13,346 nucleotides of DNA from an uncultured Collinsella sp. (GTDB lineage Bacteria > Actinomycetota > Coriobacteriia > Coriobacteriales > Coriobacteriaceae): positions 1 through 13,346 of the forward strand of contig CAJLAN010000022.1 in the NCBI GenBank assembly GCA_905204635.1. Reading direction: 5' to 3'. Both the position numbers and the translations under genes were made by a program. The notes below the pieces were generated by a model that saw only the letters and a program-made list of their open reading frames with translations, was not told the origin of the DNA and made no database searches. This document shows positions 6,641 through 12,032 of the stretch, one piece after another (position 1 is the first letter of the stretch; every line of letters starts with the position of its first letter).

Positions 6641-6712
6641 AGTTATCTCTCGTAATTATCTCTCATCTTACTGCTATCTCTCATATTAGAGATAAGTGAG
6701 AGATGAAAGATA
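6641..6712. repeat. Operator-like module A: TTATCTCTC boxes, copy 1
   Basis: Direct boxes TTATCTCTC lie at 6643-6651 and 6656-6664, with a variant CTATCTCTC at 6674-6682. Inverted boxes follow at 6698-6704 (GAGAGAT) and 6705-6712 (GAAAGATA), and a further GAGATAA at 6689-6695. Box starts are 13, 18 and 24 bp apart. CATCTTA (6664-6670) and TAAGATG (6711-6717) also form a perfect inverted pair. The module begins 61 bp upstream of the AlbA_2 regulator start, the expected place for a promoter/operator. Confidence 0.8.
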
Positions 6713-6805
6713 AGATGTCTGCCGTCTGTTTCATTTAAACATGTTTTTGCTGGTAGAACAATCAGTATTGAGATAATACCATGATTGCTTGTCTCTTTGC
6801 TGCTC

Positions 6806-6877
6806 AGTTATCTCTCATATTTATCTCTCGTCTTTCTGTTATCTCTCGTATTAGTGACGAATGAGAGATGAGAGATA
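6806..6877. repeat. Operator-like module B: TTATCTCTC boxes, copy 2
   Basis: Direct boxes TTATCTCTC lie at 6808-6816, 6821-6829 and 6839-6847, with inverted GAGAGAT at 6863-6869 and GAGAGATA at 6870-6877. Every box is exactly 165 bp from its counterpart in module A. By hand alignment the two 72-bp blocks match at 61 positions, and 10 of the 11 differences fall between the boxes or in the variable middle. This looks like an ancestral duplication with selection on the boxes. Confidence 0.8.
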
Positions 6878-6931
6878 CGTGAGTGATGGACGAACGTGGA
6901 TTTTTGGACGGTCGGAAAATCCCTCAAACAA

Positions 6932-6965
6932 AAAACGGGGCCGGCCTTACGCCGAGCCCCGTTTT
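6932..6965 (-). terminator. Intrinsic terminator closing the PTS operon
   Basis: AAAACGGGGC (6932-6941) and GCCCCGTTTT (6956-6965) form a perfect 10-bp stem, extended inside by CGGC/GCCG with a one-base bulge. Read on the minus strand it ends in a run of T (TTTTTTGTTTG), as in a Rho-independent terminator. It lies 45 bases after the EIID stop codon. Confidence 0.9.
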
Positions 6966-7010
6966 CAAACGGTCAGTTAGTTATCCAACGCGCGAGCATA
7001 GCAGTCAGCA

Positions 7011-7859
7011 TTACGCCGCTGCGAACACTCCCAAGCCCGTTCCGATAATGCAGATCGCAAAGATGCCAATAATAATCCAAATGGTCTTGACACCCTTTTT
7101 GTACAGGGCAACGCAAGCGAACGTTGCCAGCAGGGGCAGAAGGCCAGGGAAGATCGAATCGAACAGATCCTGCAGGACAATCTCCGAACCACCCACGTCA
7201 AAGGTCAAAGCAGTGGACAGTGAGACCTGTGCCGCAATCATGGCGCCGATAACGGTCATTCCGAGGACACCGGCAGCATGCGTCATGCGAGACATGAGGT
7301 TATTCTCTTCGGACTGCTGCAGGAACTTGGTTCCCAGGTCGTATCCCAGATGGGCTGCGACGATACGCGTTGCAAAGTTAATCACGGAGTAGATGAGCGC
7401 GTACACGATGGGGCCGAGCGGGTTGCCCGTCGAAGCGATGCCGATACCAATGCCGGCGGCGACCACGCGGAACGTACCCCAGTAGAACGAATCGCCAATG
7501 CCGGAAAGCGGTCCCATGAGGCCGACCTTCATGGCGTTAATCGAGGACGTGTCGAAGTTCTTATCGGCAGCCGCCTGCTCTTCCATCGAAACCGTAAGGC
7601 CGGCTACAAACGGAAGCACATGAGGCGTGATGTTAAAGAACTCGGTATGGCGATCAAGCGCCGCATAGTAATCGTCGTCGTTGGGATAGATCTTTCGCAG
7701 GGGCTTCTGAATGGTGTACATGAAGCCCATTGCCATCATCTTGTCGTACGACTGCGAGCACTGGCTCGTAAACTGGCGAAGGAACATGCTCCGATACATA
7801 TCGGGAGTCATAATCGCGTCCTTCTTGGCCTCTTTGAGATCGGTGTTCTGGGTAGCCAT
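7011..7859 (-). CDS. PTS system mannose/fructose/sorbose family, EIID membrane component
   Basis: This 282-residue protein is the IID subunit that, with IIC, forms the membrane channel of mannose-family phosphotransferase permeases. The family hallmark GLMGPLSGIGDSFYWGTFR is present (about residues 112-130), after a cytoplasmic N-terminal half (MYRSMFLRQFTSQCSQSYDKMMAMGFMYTI begins the conserved region). Hydrophobic segments follow at about 130-160, 195-215 and 235-280, the last being TIWIIIGIFAICIIGTGLG, consistent with membrane anchoring near the C-terminus. The start codon overlaps the EIIC stop codon by one base (TAATG) and its GGAGG lies in the last codons of EIIC, so the two are translationally coupled. 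Substrate is predicted from the neighbouring deglycase to be a glycated amino acid. Length is typical. Confidence 0.95.
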   Translation of the reverse strand: MATQNTDLKEAKKDAIMTPDMYRSMFLRQFTSQCSQSYDKMMAMGFMYTIQKPLRKIYPNDDDYYAALDRHTEFFNITPHVLPFVAGLTVSMEEQAAADKNFDTSSINAMKVGLMGPLSGIGDSFYWGTFRVVAAGIGIGIASTGNPLGPIVYALIYSVINFATRIVAAHLGYDLGTKFLQQSEENNLMSRMTHAAGVLGMTVIGAMIAAQVSLSTALTFDVGGSEIVLQDLFDSIFPGLLPLLATFACVALYKKGVKTIWIIIGIFAICIIGTGLGVFAAA

Positions 7860-8632
7860 TAGAAGTCCTCCTCTTCATCCTCGGCAACCGTCTGCGGACC
7901 GGACGAGCCCTCGCGGAAGGCCAGGAGCAGTGCGACGCAAATGGCAGCTGCGGCGACGCCGATAACGTCCATCTTGAGGTAGATGACCATAATGAATCCC
8001 AGGAACAGCCAAGGAAGCAGCTTGTTATCGCCCATGGTCCTAATAAGAAGTGCGAAGCCGATGCAGACCATGACGCCGGACGCAACGTTGAGGCCGTCCA
8101 TCACAAACTGCGGAATAGCGTTAAGCGCATTGTTGATGAGGTCGGCACCAAAGAACAGCGAGCAAAACACCAGCAGTGCAGACGGAATGCCAATCGACAG
8201 CGGCACGATGGTCAGATGGTACAGATTCGCCTTGGCAAGATCACGATTTGCCAGAGCGGTCTCGATCTTCTTGCAGGCAAAGGCACCCGGAACGGCGTAG
8301 CAGAAGTTGCGCCACACCTGAAGGAAGACGGAGACGGGAAGGGCGAGTGCGACGGCAGTTGCCGTGCCCGTACCCGTAATGACGGCAAACGCGCAGCCAA
8401 GCACGCCGGAAGCATAGACCTCGGGAGGAACCGCCGCACCGACCATGATAGCGCCCATGAACATGGACTCCAAAGCAGCGCCGACGATAACGCCCTGCTG
8501 GACATCGCCAAGGATCAAGCCAACGAACAGGCTCGTAAACAGCGGACGACCAAGCATCGTAATGCCAAATAATTGCTCGTCCATGGACGCAATAAATGCG
8601 ACCAGTGCAACTAGAAGATACTGGACAACCAT
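7859..8632 (-). CDS. PTS system mannose/fructose/sorbose family, EIIC membrane component
   Basis: This 257-residue polytopic membrane protein is the IIC subunit, forming most of the substrate path with IID. It opens with a long hydrophobic helix (VVQYLLVALVAFIASMDEQ), then GRPLFTSLFVGLILGDVQQG and GAALESMFMGAIMVGAAVPPE, all typical of the family, with further helices to about residue 240. It ends in a strongly acidic tail, AEDEEEDF. I prefer ATG 8632, with GGGG nine bases upstream; the in-frame TTG at 8641 would abut that sequence directly. The gene lies 81 bases after the deglycase stop codon, across a strong hairpin, and is coupled to EIID at its end. Confidence 0.93.
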   Translation of the reverse strand: MVVQYLLVALVAFIASMDEQLFGITMLGRPLFTSLFVGLILGDVQQGVIVGAALESMFMGAIMVGAAVPPEVYASGVLGCAFAVITGTGTATAVALALPVSVFLQVWRNFCYAVPGAFACKKIETALANRDLAKANLYHLTIVPLSIGIPSALLVFCSLFFGADLINNALNAIPQFVMDGLNVASGVMVCIGFALLIRTMGDNKLLPWLFLGFIMVIYLKMDVIGVAAAAICVALLLAFREGSSGPQTVAEDEEEDF

Positions 8633-8653
8633 TTCGATCAACCCCAGAAACAG

Positions 8654-8692
8654 GTCTGCAGGCGAGGCATTCTGCGCAGCTCGCCTGCAGAC
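8654..8692 (-). other. Strong intercistronic hairpin between the deglycase and EIIC genes
   Basis: GTCTGCAGGCGAG (8654-8666) and CTCGCCTGCAGAC (8680-8692) form a perfect 13-bp stem with a 13-base loop. On the minus strand no run of T follows (CTGTTTCTGGGG), so it is unlikely to be a full terminator. Its position, after the deglycase stop and 21 bases before the EIIC start, suits an RNA processing or stability element that would set the ratio of enzyme to membrane subunits. Confidence 0.7.
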
Positions 8693-8713
8693 AACCGCAG
8701 CAATTTGAGAGGA

Positions 8714-9748
8714 TTAGTAGTTCATCTGGTGATAGTAACGACGCGTGGTGAGCGGGTGGTTACGGACGTGCTCGAGATGGCAGCTCAGACGCTCGGTGAT
8801 GGTGTAGGTGACCATCGGGGAGACGATCTTGCGGAACTCGGGGTCGCTGAACGGCAGCTCGACCTCGGCGGTGTCGAACTTGTTCACGCGGACATGGACG
8901 CCCTTCTCGTCGGCGAGCATGTGAGTGAAGTTGTCCACGCGGTCCATGAGCTTACGGGTGTCGTCCTCGCCGTAGAGCATGATGAGGCTCGTGCCCTCCT
9001 CGCACAGTTCGATGGTGCCGTGGAAGAACTCGGCGGCGTGGATAGACTTGGTCTTGATCCACTGCATCTCCTCGAGAATGCACATAGCGTAGTCGTAGGC
9101 CTCACCCCAGAGCATGCCGGAACCAATCACCATGTGGTAGTCGGTGTCCTTGAAGTCCTCGGCCATGGCGGCGCAGCGCTCGTCCTGAGCGTCCTTGGCC
9201 TTGATGAGGTACGGAGCGATCTTGCCGAACTCCTCCATGAAGGTGTCGTACTTGGGGAAGGCGCCGGCGTTCTTGAGGAAGCGGGCGACCAGCGTAATCT
9301 GGTAGGTGTAGATGGCCTCGCACAGGACGTCGTCCTCGGCGAAGCTGAAGAACTTGTAATCGGCGTACTCAGTGGCCGGGGTGTTGTCGTTGGAGACATA
9401 CATCAGCGTGCGGGCGCCCTGCTCCTGGCAGAACTTGGCAGCCTCGATGATCTCGGGGGTGGTGCCGGTGCGGGTGGAGAAGACGCAGACCGAGTCCTTG
9501 TTGAAGGTCTTGGGCGGGCATGCGAGGAACTCAGCGGCAATCTCGCAGTGGACGTCGACGTCGGCCGTGGTGGTCTCGACCCAATACTTCATCGGGAGCG
9601 TGTGGGCCCAGGTGCCGCCGCAGCCGATGAAGAAGATGTTGGAATAACCCTGCTCGCAGACCTTGTCCACGGCAGCCTCAATCTGAGGACGGAGAGCGAG
9701 GGCATCGCTCACAACCTTCTCGTAACGAGGCTCATCGAAATTGAACAT
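8714..9748 (-). CDS. SIS-domain sugar-phosphate deglycase (fructoselysine/glucoselysine-6-phosphate type)
   Basis: This 344-residue protein has two SIS (sugar isomerase) domains: about residues 36-165, with FIGCGGTWAHTLP and the phosphate-binding STRTGTTPE (91-99), and about 205-330, with VIGSGMLWGEAYDYA. It resembles FrlB/GfrE/GfrF/FraB, which hydrolyse the 6-phosphate of an Amadori compound to hexose 6-phosphate and a free amino acid. The catalytic pair known for FrlB and FraB, a Glu and a His 16 residues apart, is matched by Glu227 (EEMQW) and His243 (EFFHG). The C-terminus HPLTTRRYYHQMNY also fits the FrlB group. The ATG has AGGAG six bases upstream. The gene sits with mannose-family PTS genes, as in the gfr operon of Salmonella, so the PTS supplies the phosphorylated substrate. 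Which glycated amino acid is used cannot be told from sequence. Confidence 0.85.
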   Translation of the reverse strand: MFNFDEPRYEKVVSDALALRPQIEAAVDKVCEQGYSNIFFIGCGGTWAHTLPMKYWVETTTADVDVHCEIAAEFLACPPKTFNKDSVCVFSTRTGTTPEIIEAAKFCQEQGARTLMYVSNDNTPATEYADYKFFSFAEDDVLCEAIYTYQITLVARFLKNAGAFPKYDTFMEEFGKIAPYLIKAKDAQDERCAAMAEDFKDTDYHMVIGSGMLWGEAYDYAMCILEEMQWIKTKSIHAAEFFHGTIELCEEGTSLIMLYGEDDTRKLMDRVDNFTHMLADEKGVHVRVNKFDTAEVELPFSDPEFRKIVSPMVTYTITERLSCHLEHVRNHPLTTRRYYHQMNY

Positions 9749-9795
9749 CCCTTACTCCTAACTCACTTGGATGAACCCTTCATTCATCCCATGAC

Positions 9796-9815
9796 GTTAT
9801 AATACTTTATATAAC
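9796..9815 (-). promoter_or_regulatory. Dyad overlapping the probable promoter of the deglycase gene
   Basis: GTTATA (9796-9801) and TATAAC (9810-9815) are perfect 6-bp inverted arms around eight bases. On the minus strand the dyad overlaps a likely -10 (TATTAT or TTATAA), with TTGCAT 16-18 bases upstream as a weak -35. It lies 48 bp before the deglycase start and downstream of the internal terminator. A GntR/HutC-type repressor such as the one at the head of this locus commonly binds such AT-rich dyads, so it is a candidate operator. Confidence 0.5.
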
Positions 9816-9863
9816 TAACTATGCAAGAACTATTTCAGATTTTTTTGATTTTTCTTTAATAAA

Positions 9864-9893
9864 AAGCCCGCCGTTCAAATGATCGGCGGGCTT
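9864..9893 (-). terminator. Intrinsic terminator between EIIB and the deglycase gene
   Basis: AAGCCCGCCG (9864-9873) and CGGCGGGCTT (9884-9893) form a perfect 10-bp GC-rich stem with a ten-base loop. Read on the minus strand it is followed by TTTTATTAAAG, a fair T-run. It lies 50 bases after the EIIB stop codon and splits the PTS locus into two transcription units, unless partly read through. Confidence 0.88.
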
Positions 9894-9942
9894 AAGAAAG
9901 GAGGACCTGGTTAATAAATGCCAGACAATGGCATGTTTCCAG

Positions 9943-10416
9943 CTAGAAAACGTCTTTGGCAAATACCTTTGAGTCATTGGGGACCTGACGGATTTCGATA
10001 ACCACGCCATCGTTCACAAGCTCTTGGATATGCTCGGCATCGGTTTCGGTCGCAAAGATCGCGGGGGTCGGATGAAGCGTGGTCTCGGGAGACTTTCGGG
10101 TTCCACCCAGATTGATCTCTTTGATGTCTTTGCAACCCTTAGCAAGGCGATAGGCATCCTCGATCGTCTCGACAATGATAAACAGCGAGTACTTGTCGGT
10201 AACGCCGCTGTTGAGCGCCTCGATGGCCGCGTTTACGTCTTTTATGACGAGCTTCACGCCGTTGGGACGAGCTAGCCTCAAAGCGGCTTTTCTCATGTCG
10301 TCTTTTGCCACGGCATCGCTGGCACACAGGATGCAATCGACATCCAGCGCATGCGTCCAAGACATGGCGACCTGGCCGTGAATCAATCGGTAATCGACCC
10401 TCGTAAGCTTAATCAT
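9943..10416 (-). CDS. PTS system mannose/fructose/sorbose family, EIIB component
   Basis: This 157-residue cytoplasmic protein receives phosphate from EIIA on a histidine and passes it to the incoming substrate. The active-site motif is clear: RVDYRLIHGQVAMSW, with the phosphorylated residue predicted as His13. Later family features include KLVIKDVNAAIEAL and INLGGTRKSPETT (the GG region near 95-105). I chose the ATG at 10416, which has GGAG nine bases upstream and places MIKLTRVD at the N-terminus as usual in the family; an in-frame GTG at 10431 overlaps that GGAG. It lies 62 bases after the EIIA stop and is followed by a terminator. Confidence 0.93.
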   Translation of the reverse strand: MIKLTRVDYRLIHGQVAMSWTHALDVDCILCASDAVAKDDMRKAALRLARPNGVKLVIKDVNAAIEALNSGVTDKYSLFIIVETIEDAYRLAKGCKDIKEINLGGTRKSPETTLHPTPAIFATETDAEHIQELVNDGVVIEIRQVPNDSKVFAKDVF

Positions 10417-10478
10417 CAAAAACATCTCCACACGTAATAAAGGTAATGACAGGGTTGAATTATTCGTTGAAGCTTGAG

Positions 10479-10898
10479 CTAGAACTCTTCTTCTTCGACA
10501 TCGGAGAGCATATCCGCCGCCTCACAAAGCTGGATAAACGAACGTGATCCCTCGACCGCGGCTTTGGCCTTGTCCGCATCCAGGGAGTCCAGCTGTGTAA
10601 CCATTTCCACCAGCAGCGGCAAGTTCATTCCGGTGATCAACGTAAACGATCCGGTGGCCTGCCTCTGGATGAATTCGTTGTTTACAGAGCCGCCAAAGAT
10701 GTCAGTCACGACAAACCAAGAGTCGGCAGGGTCCCTCGTCTCCATCCAAGCATCGATAAGCGCTGCGACATCCCTCGTGTCGTCATCGATATAGGCGCAC
10801 AGGCACTCGATTCGGTCGTTGGCGCCCATCAGGATCTCGAGAGAGCTCTTCATACCTTGGGCGAGATAACCATGACTCGCTAGCAATATCTTATTCAT
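10479..10898 (-). CDS. PTS system mannose family, EIIA component
   Basis: This 139-residue cytoplasmic protein takes phosphate from HPr and hands it to EIIB. The start MNKILLASHGYLAQGMKSSLEIL carries the phosphorylation site, predicted as His9, as in EIIA-man domains. SWFVVTDIFGGSVNNEF (about 60-76) and LITGMNLPLLVEM (about 87-99) are the other conserved segments. EIIA and EIIB are separate proteins here, not fused as in E. coli ManX. The C-terminus is acidic (DVEEEEF), much like the end of EIIC. The ATG has GGAG four bases upstream. It is the first structural gene of the locus, 150 bases after the GntR stop codon and past a terminator-like hairpin, so it probably has its own promoter in the AT-rich stretch at 10905-10975. 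Confidence 0.93.
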   Translation of the reverse strand: MNKILLASHGYLAQGMKSSLEILMGANDRIECLCAYIDDDTRDVAALIDAWMETRDPADSWFVVTDIFGGSVNNEFIQRQATGSFTLITGMNLPLLVEMVTQLDSLDADKAKAAVEGSRSFIQLCEAADMLSDVEEEEF

Positions 10899-11010
10899 AG
10901 TTCTCCAATATCAATAAGACGTACTATATTGTCATAACAAAGTATATAAGCAATTTCCTTTTTGCGGTGCGTTAATTCTCTAATTCCGCGAACGGTAACA
11001 ATTGGTCGGT

Positions 11011-11043
11011 AAAACGGCCGCTCCTTTTACAGAACGGCCGCCC
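11011..11043 (-). terminator. Probable terminator after the GntR regulator gene
   Basis: CGGCCG occurs at 11015-11020 and 11035-11040; being self-complementary, the two copies can pair as a 6-bp GC-only stem around 14 bases. On the minus strand the hairpin is followed by TTTTACC, a short T-run. It starts eight bases past the regulator stop codon. The repeated octamer ACGGCCGC could instead be read as a direct repeat. Confidence 0.6.
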
Positions 11044-11047
11044 TTGC

Positions 11048-11752
11048 TTACAGATAGAACTTCAGTCGCTCGGTGCAATACACCTGACGAGAGATAAAGA
11101 GTGGCTCGCCGCTTGGTGCATAGCGCCTGTCGACAAACAGAAGCAGCGGAGAGTCCAGCTCCACGTTAAGGTATGCCGCCTCGAGCTCGCTCGCATAGCA
11201 GACCTCGAGCGTACGCGTATTGGGACCCATCTTGATCCCCTGGCGATCGAGTGCCGCCATCAGCGAATCATCGAGGGACTCATGCTCCAAAAAAGAAAGC
11301 GCGGCGGAATAACTATTGGTTTCCAGCATCGTGGGCTTGTCATCCACAAGCCGCAGGCGACGGCTACGCAATACCTTTTGGGTATCGTCTACGCCCAGGA
11401 ACTTCGCGTCTCGCAGGCTTGGAAAGTCCCAGCCCATTTCGAGAACCCTGGTAGACGCCTGTTTGCCCGCAAGCTGGCACGAATGGGTAAAGCTCTCACG
11501 GTCGTCCGCGGCATACATCTGTGTGTCCGGCGAAACGAACGTGCCCTTGCCGCGGGCTCTCTCAACAAGCCCAGCATCTTCCATTTCTTTAATTGCAGAG
11601 CGAACCGTTATTCGGCTCACGCCAAATTGCTCGATAAGCTCCGCTTCGGTCGGAAGCTTATCTCCCGGGCGGTACGTGCCGTTGGCGATCGAATCAGAAA
11701 GCGCACGGACAATCTGTTTGTAGAGGGGGATAACGCTATTTGCTTCAACCAT
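11048..11752 (-). CDS. GntR family (HutC/UTRA subfamily) transcriptional regulator of the PTS locus
   Basis: This regulator of about 234 residues has an N-terminal winged helix (about residues 5-70): PLYKQIVRALSDSIANGTY, then GDKLPTEAELIEQFGVSR, ITVRSAIKEMEDAGLVERARG and KGTFV, a full GntR signature. Residues about 90-230 form a UTRA ligand-binding domain (RVLEMGWDF..., VLRSRRLRLVDDKPTMLETNSY, and SPLLLFVDRRYAPSGEPLFISRQVYCTERLKFYL at the end). UTRA regulators of sugar operons usually act as repressors released by a sugar phosphate, so a phosphorylated Amadori product is a reasonable inducer. ATG 11752 has AAGG ten bases upstream; ATG 11761, three codons earlier, is only one base from it, so the start is uncertain. 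It heads the PTS locus on the same strand and is divergent from the M16C gene. Confidence 0.92.
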   Translation of the reverse strand: MVEANSVIPLYKQIVRALSDSIANGTYRPGDKLPTEAELIEQFGVSRITVRSAIKEMEDAGLVERARGKGTFVSPDTQMYAADDRESFTHSCQLAGKQASTRVLEMGWDFPSLRDAKFLGVDDTQKVLRSRRLRLVDDKPTMLETNSYSAALSFLEHESLDDSLMAALDRQGIKMGPNTRTLEVCYASELEAAYLNVELDSPLLLFVDRRYAPSGEPLFISRQVYCTERLKFYL

Positions 11753-11817
11753 ATCAACCATACCTTTGCAAGGAATCAGCAGTTTATAGATAGATGACTT
11801 ATATTGTATTAGAACTT

Positions 11818-11842
11818 TTTAGGAGTCCATATATTTCCTAAA
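11818..11842. promoter_or_regulatory. Inverted repeat upstream of the GntR gene
   Basis: TTTAGGA (11818-11824) and TCCTAAA (11836-11842) are perfect 7-bp arms around 11 AT-rich bases, 66 bp upstream of the GntR start. The dyad stands in the divergent intergenic region and could be an operator for the GntR gene. It shares no clear half-site with the dyad before the deglycase gene (GTTATA/TATAAC), so the binding protein is uncertain. Confidence 0.45.
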
Positions 11843-12000
11843 TGATTCGGTAAACGGGGTGTTATTTCACTTTAGCGGGGTGCAGCGGCTACCCGCGGCA
11901 TTCGTTATCAACCTAGCTAGGCTAGTCCACCCACATCGTCTCCAGTTCGCCGCAGAGCCGCGGCCCCATATGGGTATACTCTCGAGGATTCGACTCGATT

Positions 12001-12016
12001 CGCCCCCGCTGGGGCG
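12001..12016 (+). promoter_or_regulatory. GC hairpin just upstream of the M16C ribosome binding site
   Basis: CGCCCC (12001-12006) and GGGGCG (12011-12016) form a 6-bp GC stem with a CGCT tetraloop, ending three bases before AAAGGAG. No T-run follows. A possible -10 TATACT lies at 11975-11980, so the hairpin would be in the 5' leader and could influence translation initiation. Confidence 0.4.
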
Positions 12017-12032
12017 TCAAAGGAGACTGCAT

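Larger units (their letters stand above)
6581..7010. other. 430-bp gene-free region holding two operator modules and a terminator
   Basis: No gene is supported here. From left to right it holds the leader of the AlbA_2 regulator gene, operator module A (6641-6712), an AT-rich stretch of about 90 bp that includes a GTATT/AATAC dyad around GAGAT (6766-6779), operator module B (6806-6877), a 7-bp hairpin GGATTTT/AAAATCC (6898-6922), and the PTS-operon terminator (6932-6965). An open plus-strand frame starting at 6883 has no plausible ribosome binding site and runs through the terminator and antisense to EIID. Confidence 0.6.

Noticed and set aside
6641..6877. CRISPR array as an explanation of the repeated boxes
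   Set aside because: The boxes are only 8-9 bp, occur in both orientations at uneven spacing, and have no spacers of uniform length or cas genes nearby.
6883..7392. 169-codon plus-strand open frame starting near operator module B
   Set aside because: No plausible ribosome binding site, it passes through the PTS terminator, and most of it is antisense to EIID.
8705..9802. 365-codon plus-strand open frame rich in Val, Leu, Gly and Glu
   Set aside because: It mirrors the SIS-domain deglycase, where the minus strand has clear SIS motifs and a ribosome binding site.
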